A stretch of 14,870 nt of DNA, taken from positions 1 through 14,870 of the forward strand of contig CAZCJU010000046.1 in the NCBI GenBank assembly GCA_964498965.1. The letters run 5' to 3'. Source of the stretch: CAZCJU01 sp964498965. GTDB taxonomy: Bacteria; Bacillota; Clostridia; Oscillospirales; CAG-272. Below, one piece after another: positions 1 to 8,316 of the stretch. Within the stretch, counting starts at the first letter, position 1; the number at the start of each line of letters is the position of its first letter. The notes beneath the pieces were generated by a model. The model was not told where the DNA came from. It made no database searches and saw only the letters and a program-made list of their open reading frames with translations. A program made the position numbers and the translations under genes.

Positions 1-78
1 TAACAGGTATTCGTATTTCTTTTCGCCTTCTTCGGTAACGGTTTCGTATACGTTCCTTTCAAACTCTACCTTTCCCAT
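1..78 (-). CDS. Start of an unrecognised gene (partial, 26 codons)
   Basis: An open frame begins at the ATG at 78-76 and runs off the left edge. The visible product starts MGKVEFERNVYETV and continues with a charged Glu/Lys-rich stretch, which looks like real coding sequence. An in-frame TAG lies 33 nt upstream of the ATG, so the frame cannot extend far upstream. The purine-rich AAGGA that could act as ribosome binding site is about 14 nt from the ATG, longer than usual, so the exact start is not certain. A plausible promoter lies at 124-152 and a strong terminator at 190-227 separates this gene from the purine operon. I do not recognise a family from 26 residues. Confidence 0.6.
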   Translation of the reverse strand, partial: MGKVEFERNVYETVTEEGEKKYEYLL

Positions 79-123
79 TGCCGTTTTTATTTTCCTTCTT
101 CTTTTTCCCTATTTTTTAGGGTG

Positions 124-152
124 TGTATATGTCTTCTATAAGAAAAGCACAA
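124..152 (-). promoter_or_regulatory. Sigma-A-type promoter for the leftmost gene
   Basis: On the minus strand a -35-like TTGTGC (147-152) is followed after exactly 17 bp by a -10-like TATACA (124-129). Transcription would start about 40 nt before the ATG at 78. The site lies between the terminator at 190-227 and the first gene, where an independent promoter is expected. A small inverted repeat (CCCTA/TAGGG, 108-122) overlaps the predicted start of the transcript. The call rests on motif match and spacing only. Confidence 0.5.
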
Positions 153-189
153 TATACGCTTATAACGCAATCATTCGGAACACAATCTG

Positions 190-227
190 AAAAATTCCCG
201 CACGTTTTCATCTGTGCGGGAATTTTT
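190..227 (-). terminator. Strong bidirectional intrinsic terminator
   Basis: A 14-bp perfect stem (190-203 with 214-227) has a GC-rich core CCCGCAC/GTGCGGG, a 10-nt loop, and A/T runs on both flanks. It therefore gives a stem followed by a T tract on either strand. It lies 61 nt past the stop of the last operon gene (289) and upstream of the next gene's promoter, so it is the natural end of the purine operon transcript. Confidence 0.9.
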
Positions 228-288
228 TTGTTTGCTGTGCTTCGGTATGATCAACATCCGGCTTAAAATTGAGCATCAAGTTTTTAGA

Positions 289-696
289 TCAACGAAGAGT
301 AACTTTGACAGCTTTTGTAATGAAGCTTTTCTTTCCTTGCAACAGCATCAAGGCGGACTCGTTATTCGGATTTAATTCGCATAATTTTTTTCTGAAATTG
401 TATGACGGCACATCGAAACATCCGCCCGACCAACAACAAATCAGTTGTGTAACGGCATCGTTATCACCGATAGCGTCGAGCAACTTTTGTTCTTCCCTGT
501 CTGCATCCGATGCCGATGTTTGATCGACAACGGCTTTGTAAATTTTGCCGTTTGCGATTCTTACGGCGATGACCTGTTTATTATTGTGATTTTCGATCGA
601 TTTGAGTAAATCAGCGGTTTCTTTTATCATTGAACCAAATTCCGCATGAATACTATCTTCATTGTAATCATCGTTTATGGAATGAATTTTTTCCAT
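289..696 (-). CDS. Small cysteine-containing protein of unknown function
   Basis: A 135-residue soluble, moderately acidic protein. AGGAGA at 705-710 sits 8 nt before the ATG, a good ribosome binding site that fixes the start. I see no signal peptide or membrane segment. The N-terminal half looks like a helix followed by a short beta segment (QVIAVRIANGKIYKAVV, residues 41-57). The C-terminal half carries four cysteines: C87, C88 and C93 in ICCWSGGCFDVPSYNF, and C106. Four close cysteines could bind metal or form disulfides, but no classic CxxC pair is present. The gene follows the dehydrogenase by 25 bp and is the last gene before the terminator at 190-227, so it is probably co-transcribed with the purine genes. 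I do not recognise the family. Confidence 0.8.
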   Translation of the reverse strand: MEKIHSINDDYNEDSIHAEFGSMIKETADLLKSIENHNNKQVIAVRIANGKIYKAVVDQTSASDADREEQKLLDAIGDNDAVTQLICCWSGGCFDVPSYNFRKKLCELNPNNESALMLLQGKKSFITKAVKVTLR

Positions 697-721
697 TATA
701 ATTTTCTCCTATTATAAAATT

Positions 722-1675
722 TTAAGAATGATGCGGAGTGACGGAATTTATTGTATCGTCGTTAAGGAAACGTACGATGTTATCAGCAACTTTTTCAATC
801 AATCTCACTCTTGACGGATACGCCGCCCAAGCAACATGAGGCGTCAGAATACAGTTTTTGGCTTTAAGCAACACATTATCCTCTCGCATAGGCTCGTTGC
901 ACAAGACATCGATCCCCGCACCGGCTATCACGTCACGATCGAGAGCATACCGCAAATCCTTTTCATTAACAAGGCCGCCGCGTGCGGTATTTATCAAATA
1001 CGCGTTTTTCTTCATTTTCGCAAACGCTTTTTCGTTAATTATTTCTCTGTTTTCGTCGGTAAGCGGGCAATGCAACGACAAAAAGTCACTTAACCTCAGC
1101 AATTCATCGAATTCGACAAATCGAAAGCCGTCTTTTTCGGTTCGGGAAAAATAGATAACCTCCATGCCGAAGGCTTCACCGATCTTACCGACACGTTGAC
1201 CGATTTTGCCGCACCCCAATATTCCGAGCGTTTTTCCTTCGATCTCGTCTATAGGATAAGGAAAATAAGAAAACGCATTGCTTTTGATCCACTCTCCGTT
1301 ATGAACCGAATCATTATACTTATGACTGTTTGTGGCGAGCATAAGGATAAGAGAAAATGTCAACTGTGCAACGGACGAGGTTGAATAATCCGGAACATTA
1401 CACACTGTTATTCCTTTTTTTCCCGCATAGTCGATATCGATATTGTCATAGCCGGTTGCGAAAAGTCCGATATATTTCAAGCTTTCGCAACGATCGATAA
1501 TTTCCTTATCGATGACAGCCTTATTGCAAAGCAAGATATCGGTGTTTTTACACACCGATATTATCTCACTTTTTGACAAAATATCGTAAAATTCCGTATA
1601 TGCGATAGTTGTTATCGGTTCAAATGAAATGTCGTTTTTCGACAACGTATTCGCATCAAGAACGGTTATTTTCAC
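722..1675 (-). CDS. D-isomer-specific 2-hydroxyacid dehydrogenase
   Basis: A 317-residue NAD(P)-dependent oxidoreductase of the D-2-hydroxyacid dehydrogenase family, normal in length. The Rossmann motif GCGKIG lies at residues 154-159. The catalytic set is Arg232 (NTARGG), Glu261 (NEPM) and His280 (TPHVAW). ATGYDNIDIDYA and NVPDYSTSSVAQLTF near residues 73-107 most resemble the glycerate dehydrogenase/hydroxypyruvate reductase branch. The substrate cannot be fixed from sequence: hydroxypyruvate, glyoxylate and other 2-keto acids are all possible. The start is GTG (1675-1673), supported by GGAGG seven bases upstream. The gene overlaps the preceding membrane-protein gene by 20 bp, so it belongs to the same transcript as purL. 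Serine and glycine metabolism would be a logical link to purines, since it supplies glycine and one-carbon units, but that is inference. Confidence 0.93.
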   Translation of the reverse strand: MKITVLDANTLSKNDISFEPITTIAYTEFYDILSKSEIISVCKNTDILLCNKAVIDKEIIDRCESLKYIGLFATGYDNIDIDYAGKKGITVCNVPDYSTSSVAQLTFSLILMLATNSHKYNDSVHNGEWIKSNAFSYFPYPIDEIEGKTLGILGCGKIGQRVGKIGEAFGMEVIYFSRTEKDGFRFVEFDELLRLSDFLSLHCPLTDENREIINEKAFAKMKKNAYLINTARGGLVNEKDLRYALDRDVIAGAGIDVLCNEPMREDNVLLKAKNCILTPHVAWAAYPSRVRLIEKVADNIVRFLNDDTINSVTPHHS

Positions 1676-2114
1676 GTTTTAACCTCCGATATGACAAGAT
1701 CGTAAACAAGAAAAGCAAGAAAACGCTCAAGACGAACAGCAACAACGAGCATTTCAGTAAACCTGCATTGATCAGCAATGGGTTATCGCCGAGTGCGTCC
1801 TTTGCCGTAAACAGGGAAAAGAGCATTGTCATTATTACGAAAACGCTCGATATCGATGCGGCACCGCCACCGTTTTTAACGGCGGCTACTGTCATAGATA
1901 TCGCATACAGCAATATGAACAGCATAAGAAAATATACAGGAAGATACGATTTCCACGTGGGTTCACCAAGTTCTTCAAGTCTGGCGACCTCTTCTTCCGT
2001 CATATCGATCTGTTTAAACAAAGCTTTTTTCATTGCTTCGAATGCACAGATCCACATCAATACGGCAGAAACGACACCGGACAATGCGGAAATAACCGCA
2101 ATCAATCTTTTCAT
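1656..2114 (-). CDS. Four-helix membrane protein of unknown function
   Basis: A 152-residue hydrophobic protein. Four membrane segments can be seen, roughly at residues 4-26 (AVISALSGVVSAVLMW), 57-80, 85-103 and 119-142. A charged loop after the first helix contains TEEEVARLEELGEP, and the C-terminus is basic (YRRLKRENNRS). I recognise no family or catalytic motif. The ATG at 2114 directly follows the purL stop (TGA-T-ATG), which suggests translational coupling, and no good Shine-Dalgarno is visible. An in-frame ATG at 2147, inside purL, would add 11 residues (MNPLLNILRFD) and cannot be excluded. The downstream dehydrogenase overlaps its end by 20 bp. A role as a transporter accessory or small-molecule exporter would be a guess. 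Confidence 0.8.
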   Translation of the reverse strand: MKRLIAVISALSGVVSAVLMWICAFEAMKKALFKQIDMTEEEVARLEELGEPTWKSYLPVYFLMLFILLYAISMTVAAVKNGGGAASISSVFVIMTMLFSLFTAKDALGDNPLLINAGLLKCSLLLFVLSVFLLFLFTILSYRRLKRENNRS

Positions 2115-2115
2115 A

Positions 2116-5100
2116 TCAAATCTTAAAATATTCAACAGCGGATTCAAACATACCTATATCGTAATTACCGTCAACGTTTACATATAGTCCGTTTTCGTAC
2201 CGCTCACTGTGTCCCATTTTTCCGAACACTCTTCCGTCCGGCGAGGTGATTCCCTCGACCGCCCACATCGAACCGTTGGGATTATATGCTATATCATATG
2301 TGGGACAGGCATTAAAATCGACGTACTGAGTTGCTATCTGACCGTTTTCGGCAAGCTTAGCATAAAGTTCCGGCGTACAGATAAATCTTCCCTCGCCGTG
2401 TGATATCGGTACACTATAAACTTCACCGACCTCTGTTTTAGAAAGCCACGGAGATTTATTTGACGCTATAACCGTTCGTACTATCTTCGAACGATGGCGA
2501 TGGATCGTATTAAAAGTAAGTGTCGGAGAATCCGATTTTGCTTCGATTATTTCGCCGTACGGCACAAGTCCGAGTTTGATTATAGCTTGGAAGCCGTTGC
2601 ATATTCCCGCCATAAGTCCGTCACGATTTTTAAGTAGCTCATTTAACGCATCGGCAATTTTGGGATTGCGGAAGAATGCGGTAATGAACTTACCCGATCC
2701 GTCGGGTTCATCACCGCCCGAAAAACCTCCGGGGACAAATATGACCTGTGAAGTCTTTATTTCCTGTGCGAATTTTTCGACGCTTTCGCTTACACCATCG
2801 GGTGTAATATTGTTTATTACGACTGTTTTCACGTTTCCGCCGGCACGCACTATCGCACGTTCGGTATCATATTCGCAGTTGGTTCCCGGAAACACGGGGA
2901 TCAAGAATTTAGGTTTATTAACTGCGATTCTCGGCACGGGATATGATTTTGCATGATATTCGGGGATAACTATTTTCTCTTTTTCGTATTCAATGTTGCA
3001 CGGATAAACGCTTTCGAGCTTATTTTCATAGAGAGTATCAAGTTCCGAAATTTCGATTTCGTCAATTCCCTTTTTGATTGTATACTTATCGCAAACCTTA
3101 CCCAATTCGATTCCCACGTCGGTATTGTCTGCGATTTCAAGTACAAACGCTCCGATATCGGCATTGAAAATATTTCCGTCATATTTGCATTTTGAATCGA
3201 ATTCAAAGCCGAAGCCGTTTCCGATACACATTTTATATATCGCTTCGGCGACACCGCCCCGCGTAACGGAATATGCGGCGGTCACCGTACCCGCTTTTAT
3301 AAGTTTGCGAAGCATTTTCAGATTATTCTTCATGCTCGTAACGCTCGGCAGACCGTTTTCGGCATATTCGGGTTTAAGCAATACGACTCTTGAGCCTACT
3401 GCTTTAAATTCGGGAGAAATTATATCTCTCGTATCACCCGCACAAATCGCAAAAGACACGAGTGTCGGCGGAACATCGATATTTTCAAAGCTTCCGCTCA
3501 TCGAATCCTTACCGCCAATCGAAGCGATGCCGTAATCGAGCTGAGCCTGCAAAGCACCGAGCAATGCGGCAAACGGTTTACCCCAACGGCTCGGATCGTT
3601 CTTCGGCTTTTCGAAATACTCCTGATATGTAAAATACGTATTTCCGTCGAAGTCCATACCCGAGCAAGCAAGCTTGCAAAGCGACTGAAGCACGGAAATA
3701 TATGCACCCTTGAAGCAATCCTTGCTCATTATATACGGATCGTAGCCCCAAGCCATTACCGAACCCGTAACGGTTTCGGAGTTTCCGACGGGCAATCTCG
3801 CCGCCATGCACTGTGTCGGAGTTCTTTGGCATTTTCCCCCGTAAGGCATAAGAACCGTGGCACCGCCTATAGTCGAGTCGAACATTTCTCCGAGTCCTCT
3901 GCCGGAGCAGAAATTCAAATCGCCGACCGTGTTTTTGTAATCGTCGACAAACGATCCCGTCAATTCCTTTCGGTACTTGTTTTGTTTCTCCACCTTAACG
4001 TTCGTATGTTTTTCCGCACCGTTGGAATTCAAAAACTCACGCGATACATCGACGATATTCTTACCGTTCCATGTCATCACAAGACGAGGTTCTTCCGTGA
4101 CACGAGCCACGACGGTCGCTTCGAGATTTTCTTCTCCGGCAAGTTCGATAAACCTTTCGACATCACCTTTTTCAAGCACGACCGCCATTCTTTCTTGGCT
4201 TTCGCTTATCGCAAGCTCGGTACCGTCAAGTCCGTCATATTTTTTCGGTACTTTATTCAGATCGATGATAAGACCGTCAGCAAGCTCTCCTATTGCAACG
4301 GAAACTCCGCCCGCACCGAAATCGTTACAACGCTTGATCATATGTGCCGCTTCGGGATTACGCAAAAGTCTTTGGAGCTTTCTCTCCTCCGGAGCGTTTC
4401 CCTTTTGAACCTCCGCACCGCAATGTGTGAGGGATTCAAGCGTATGCGATTTTGACGATCCTGTTGCGCCGCCGCAGCCGTCACGTCCCGTTCGTCCGCC
4501 CAAAAGTACAACAATATCGCCGTCCTGCGGTCTTTCCCGTCTGACGTTCTTTTCCGGAACGGCACCGACAACGGCACCTATCTCCATTCTTTTAGCTACA
4601 TAACCGGGATGATATATTTCATCTACTCTGCCGGTCGCCAGACCTATCTGATTTCCGTATGAGCTGTAGCCCGCAGCTGCCGTAGTAACTATTTTCTTTT
4701 GCGGCAATTTGCCCTTGACGGTCTTATCAACGGGAACAAGCGGGTCTGCGGCACCGGTCACACGCATTGCCTGATACACATAGCTTCTGCCTGACAGCGG
4801 ATCTCTTATCGCACCGCCGATACACGTTGCCGCACCGCCGAACGGTTCGATCTCGGTCGGGTGATTATGCGTTTCGTTCTTAAATAAGAGCAACCATTTT
4901 TCGACTTTTCCGTCTATTTCGGCATCGATCTTGACGGTACAGGCGTTTATTTCCTCGCTTTCGTCCAGCTTAGGCAGTTTTCCCTTTGCCTTCAGATACC
5001 TTGCACCGATCGTTGCTATATCCATAAGGTTTACGGGCTTTGTGCGATTCAATTCCGCTCTGATCTTCAAATACTCGTCGTATGCTTTTTTTACATCGGC

Positions 5101-5817
5101 GTCATTTATTTCCGCGTCGTCAATCGTAGTCAAAAAGGTCGTGTGGCGACAATGATCCGACCAATATGTATCTATCATTCGAAGCTCCGATATTGTAGGG
5201 TCGCGTTTTTCGGAACGAAAATAATCACGGCAAAAGATAACGTCGTCCGAATCCATTGCGAGTGAATATTTATCCACCGTTTCACGCAATTGATCGTCGT
5301 CCGCATCTATAAAGCCCGTCAGCGTTTCCACGCTTGTCGGGATATCGTATTTTGTTTCGAGCGTTGTCGGCACATCGAGGCTCGCTATTCTCGATTCAAC
5401 GGGATTGATAACGTGCTTTTTGATCTTTTCAAGTTCGGCTTCACTCAATTCACCGTCGATCATATAAACCTTTGCACTGCGTACCGTCGGACGGTTTTGC
5501 TGAGATATAAGTTGTATGCACTGCGATGCGGAATCAGCACGTTGGTCAAACTGACCCGGCAAATATTCGACGGCGAAAACCGTTGCGTTGCCGCATTCGG
5601 GCAACTCGTAATATACATTATCGAGAGCAGGCTCCGAAAAAACGTTTACGACACTTTTTTCAAACAGCTCGCACGAAATATTCTCGACATCATAACGATT
5701 CAGTATTCTTATGTTCAGGGGCTTATTTATTCCGAGGCCGTCGCATATTTCGGCGGCAAGAGCCGTCGCCTCATGTTCAAGCTCGGTTTTTTTCTCCGTA
5801 TATACTCTGTAAACCAT
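2116..5817 (-). CDS. purL: Phosphoribosylformylglycinamidine synthase, single-chain PurL
   Basis: Converts FGAR, glutamine and ATP to FGAM, the fourth step of purine synthesis. At 1233 residues it is the fused form, with PurS-like, PurL and PurQ parts in one chain. The N-terminal PurS-like part is followed by the linker motif TYWSDHCRHTTF at 217-228. The first ATP-binding half carries KNETHNHPTEIEPFGG around 313-328. The C-terminal class I glutaminase starts near FLIPVFPGTNCEYDTERA. Its nucleophile is Cys1073 (GICNGFQ) and the His/Glu pair is H1203/E1205 (GHSER), so the triad is complete. Clostridia often carry this single-chain form, whereas Bacillus has separate purS, purQ and purL. It starts 4 bp after purD with AAAGGA upstream, and its stop abuts the membrane-protein gene. 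It looks intact and functional. Confidence 0.97.
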   Translation of the reverse strand: MVYRVYTEKKTELEHEATALAAEICDGLGINKPLNIRILNRYDVENISCELFEKSVVNVFSEPALDNVYYELPECGNATVFAVEYLPGQFDQRADSASQCIQLISQQNRPTVRSAKVYMIDGELSEAELEKIKKHVINPVESRIASLDVPTTLETKYDIPTSVETLTGFIDADDDQLRETVDKYSLAMDSDDVIFCRDYFRSEKRDPTISELRMIDTYWSDHCRHTTFLTTIDDAEINDADVKKAYDEYLKIRAELNRTKPVNLMDIATIGARYLKAKGKLPKLDESEEINACTVKIDAEIDGKVEKWLLLFKNETHNHPTEIEPFGGAATCIGGAIRDPLSGRSYVYQAMRVTGAADPLVPVDKTVKGKLPQKKIVTTAAAGYSSYGNQIGLATGRVDEIYHPGYVAKRMEIGAVVGAVPEKNVRRERPQDGDIVVLLGGRTGRDGCGGATGSSKSHTLESLTHCGAEVQKGNAPEERKLQRLLRNPEAAHMIKRCNDFGAGGVSVAIGELADGLIIDLNKVPKKYDGLDGTELAISESQERMAVVLEKGDVERFIELAGEENLEATVVARVTEEPRLVMTWNGKNIVDVSREFLNSNGAEKHTNVKVEKQNKYRKELTGSFVDDYKNTVGDLNFCSGRGLGEMFDSTIGGATVLMPYGGKCQRTPTQCMAARLPVGNSETVTGSVMAWGYDPYIMSKDCFKGAYISVLQSLCKLACSGMDFDGNTYFTYQEYFEKPKNDPSRWGKPFAALLGALQAQLDYGIASIGGKDSMSGSFENIDVPPTLVSFAICAGDTRDIISPEFKAVGSRVVLLKPEYAENGLPSVTSMKNNLKMLRKLIKAGTVTAAYSVTRGGVAEAIYKMCIGNGFGFEFDSKCKYDGNIFNADIGAFVLEIADNTDVGIELGKVCDKYTIKKGIDEIEISELDTLYENKLESVYPCNIEYEKEKIVIPEYHAKSYPVPRIAVNKPKFLIPVFPGTNCEYDTERAIVRAGGNVKTVVINNITPDGVSESVEKFAQEIKTSQVIFVPGGFSGGDEPDGSGKFITAFFRNPKIADALNELLKNRDGLMAGICNGFQAIIKLGLVPYGEIIEAKSDSPTLTFNTIHRHRSKIVRTVIASNKSPWLSKTEVGEVYSVPISHGEGRFICTPELYAKLAENGQIATQYVDFNACPTYDIAYNPNGSMWAVEGITSPDGRVFGKMGHSERYENGLYVNVDGNYDIGMFESAVEYFKI

Positions 5818-5821
5818 AAAT

Positions 5822-7105
5822 TCAGTTTTCCTTTCTCAGTACCGAGATCGCACTTGCACCTATGTCGTCACGCTTGTACGCACCGTCGAATTTTACGCAT
5901 TCACAGCCTTCATAAGCCTTTGCGATTGCTCCTTCAAGTGTTTTTGCGGTTGCGGTAACGCCCAAGACACGTCCGCCGGAGGTTACAAGTCGTCCGTTTT
6001 CGAGTTTATCGCCTGCGTGGATCAGAACGACATCGGAAAGTTTTTCTATTCCGTCAATATCTATTTCTTTTCCCTTTTCATATTTTACGGGATAACCGCC
6101 GGACGCCATGATCACGCAGCAAGCACAATCGGACGAAAATTCGACCTTCACTTCATTCAATCTTTCGTCCTCTACCGCCTGCATGATCTCAAGCAAATCG
6201 GATTTCAAAAGCGGTAAAACAACCTGTGTTTCCGGATCGCCGAATCGGCAATTATATTCGATAACATACGGCTCACCGTTGCAGATCATGAGTCCGAAAT
6301 ACAAGCAGCCTTTAAACGTTCTGCCCTCGTTATTCATCGCATTCATCGTCGGAATGAATATTTTTTCCATACATTTTCGAGCGATCTCATCGGTATAATA
6401 TGGGTTCGGAGCTATAGTTCCCATTCCTCCCGTATTCAAGCCCGTATTATTATTACCTATTCTCTTATGATCCATGGAGGATACCATAGGTACAAGCGTC
6501 TTTCCGTCCGTAAAGGCGAGGACGGATACCTCGTTTCCGCACAAAAACCGCTCTATGACGATATTGGAGCCGCTTTCGCCGAAAACTCTGTCGAGCATGA
6601 TCTGATCCACCGCTTCGATGGCCTCTTCCTTGTTTTCGGCTATAATAACGCCCTTTCCGAGTGCAAGCCCGTCCGCCTTTACGACTATCGGATATGAAGC
6701 GTTTTCAAGATATTCTTTTGCTTTTTCGGCTTCCGAAAATACTGCGTATTCGGCAGTCGGAATACCGTATTTAAGCATAAGGCTTTTCGAAAAGACCTTA
6801 CTTCCTTCGATTATCGCCGCATTTGCACTCGGTCCGAAGCATTTCACGCCGATCTCATGTAGCGAATCGACCGCTCCGAGAACGAGCGGGTCGTCGGGCG
6901 CGACAACCGCAAAATCGATCTTATTCTTACGTGCGAACTCGACTATTCCGTTTATATCCTTTGTACCGATATCAACGCATTCGGCATCGGCACTTATACC
7001 GCCGTTGCCCGGCAAAGCGTAAATTTTTTCGACGTTCTTGTTTTCTTTAAGCTTCTTTATTATAGTATGCTCGCGACCGCCGCCGCCGACAACCATTACT
7101 TTCAT
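5822..7105 (-). CDS. purD: Phosphoribosylamine-glycine ligase (GAR synthetase)
   Basis: Joins glycine to phosphoribosylamine with ATP to give GAR, the second purine step. The 427 residues match the family length. The order of parts is normal: an N-terminal domain starting MKVMVVGGGGREH, GPSANAAIIEGSKVFSK near 110-126, the ATP-grasp segment YPIVVKADGLALGKGV, then NTGGMGTIAPNPYY, and the metal- and ATP-binding IEYNCRFGDPETQ. A C-terminal domain follows with GGRVLGVTA. The ATG has AAGGAGT about 11 nt upstream. It begins 20 bp after purH and ends 4 bp before purL, in the middle of the operon. No missing catalytic residue is seen. Confidence 0.97.
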   Translation of the reverse strand: MKVMVVGGGGREHTIIKKLKENKNVEKIYALPGNGGISADAECVDIGTKDINGIVEFARKNKIDFAVVAPDDPLVLGAVDSLHEIGVKCFGPSANAAIIEGSKVFSKSLMLKYGIPTAEYAVFSEAEKAKEYLENASYPIVVKADGLALGKGVIIAENKEEAIEAVDQIMLDRVFGESGSNIVIERFLCGNEVSVLAFTDGKTLVPMVSSMDHKRIGNNNTGLNTGGMGTIAPNPYYTDEIARKCMEKIFIPTMNAMNNEGRTFKGCLYFGLMICNGEPYVIEYNCRFGDPETQVVLPLLKSDLLEIMQAVEDERLNEVKVEFSSDCACCVIMASGGYPVKYEKGKEIDIDGIEKLSDVVLIHAGDKLENGRLVTSGGRVLGVTATAKTLEGAIAKAYEGCECVKFDGAYKRDDIGASAISVLRKEN

Positions 7106-7125
7106 ATCGTTTCACGACTCCTTAC

Positions 7126-8307
7126 TCAATGGTGGAATAATCTCACACCCGTAAACGCCATTGCAATGCCGTACTTATTGCACTGTTCTATGACCTCGCC
7201 GTCACGCTTTGAGCCGCCCGGCTGTGCTATGAACTCTACGCCGCTTTTGTACGCACGGTCGATATTATCGGAAAACGGGAAGAACGCATCGGAAGCAAGT
7301 GAAGCATTTCCGACCTTTGCCAAATACTCGGATTTCTCTTCGGCAGTCAGTCGTTCGGGTTTATGCGTAAAGTATTTCTGCCAATTACCGTCAGCCAAAA
7401 CATCATCGTCATCATCGGAAATATAAACGTCGATACAGTTATTTCTGTCGGGCAAGCCGAGGGTGGACAAAAACGGAAGCGTCATCGCTTTTTCGTGGAA
7501 ACGAAGTGAAAAGATATCGGCTTTGTTTCCCGCAAGTCGTGTACAATGGATTCTCGACTGCTGACCGGCACCCACGCCTATCGTCATTCCGTCCCTTGCA
7601 TAACAAACGGAGTTAGACTGTGTATATTTCAATGTTATAAGAGCGATTATCAGGTCGTTTTTCGCCGGCTCGGGGATATTTTTATTATCGGTAACTATAT
7701 TATCGAGCATCGAACGTTCAAGCTTTACGTTATTTCTTCCCTGCTCGAAAGTGACTCCGAACACCTGCTTATGCTCAATAGGCTCGGGGACATAATTTTC
7801 GTCGATCTGTACTATGTTGTAATTCCCTTGTCTTTTCGTTTTAAGTATTTCAAGTGCTTCATCGGTATATCCGGGAGCTATTATACCGTCGGAAACCTCT
7901 CTTTTCAGAATTTTTGCTGTCGCCGCATCGCATACATCGGAAAGTGCCGCCCAATCGCCGAACGAGGACATTCTGTCACAGCCTCTTGCACGTGCATAAG
8001 CACAAGCGATCGAAGAATCGTTAAGTCCGTCTATGTCCGATACGAAGCATACCTTTTTCGTGGCATCGTCAAGCGGCAGACCTATTGCGGTGCCTGCCGG
8101 TGAAACGTGTTTGAAAGATGTTGCCGATGCCATACCGGTCGCCTCTTTCAGCTCTTTCACGAGCTGCCAAGCATTCAGGGCATCTAAAAAGTTTATATAT
8201 CCGGGTCTGCCGTTCAACACATTTACGGGCAGCTCGCCGTTTTCGACATATATTCTTGCGGGCTTTTGGTTAGGATTACAGCCGTATTTAAGTTCGAATT
8301 CTTTCAT
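7126..8307 (-). CDS. purH: AICAR formyltransferase, stand-alone (no IMP cyclohydrolase domain)
   Basis: Transfers the formyl group of 10-formyl-THF to AICAR, giving FAICAR. At 393 residues it holds only the transformylase part. The roughly 190-residue MGS-like cyclohydrolase domain found at the N-terminus of bifunctional PurH (about 510-590 residues) is missing, and the protein begins directly with KYGCNPNQKPARIY. The catalytic Lys-His pair is K66-H67 in SFKHVSPAG. Other family segments are SDIDGLNDSSIACAYARARG and IGVGAGQQSRIHCTRLAG. The missing activity is supplied by the PurO-type gene directly upstream (9-bp gap). AAGGAG lies 5 nt before the ATG. This is a genuine monofunctional subfamily seen in Clostridia, not a truncation. 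Confidence 0.95.
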   Translation of the reverse strand: MKEFELKYGCNPNQKPARIYVENGELPVNVLNGRPGYINFLDALNAWQLVKELKEATGMASATSFKHVSPAGTAIGLPLDDATKKVCFVSDIDGLNDSSIACAYARARGCDRMSSFGDWAALSDVCDAATAKILKREVSDGIIAPGYTDEALEILKTKRQGNYNIVQIDENYVPEPIEHKQVFGVTFEQGRNNVKLERSMLDNIVTDNKNIPEPAKNDLIIALITLKYTQSNSVCYARDGMTIGVGAGQQSRIHCTRLAGNKADIFSLRFHEKAMTLPFLSTLGLPDRNNCIDVYISDDDDDVLADGNWQKYFTHKPERLTAEEKSEYLAKVGNASLASDAFFPFSDNIDRAYKSGVEFIAQPGGSKRDGEVIEQCNKYGIAMAFTGVRLFHH

Positions 8308-8316
8308 TTTAGCTCC

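Noticed and set aside
711..716. TATAAT on the minus strand just before the small Cys-containing gene
   Set aside because: It is directly against the ribosome binding site, so transcription would start inside or after the Shine-Dalgarno, and no -35 is well placed.
7546..8103. Long plus-strand open frames (about 185-220 codons) opposite purH, purL and purN
   Set aside because: They mirror well-supported minus-strand genes, have no recognisable protein motifs and lack ribosome binding sites.
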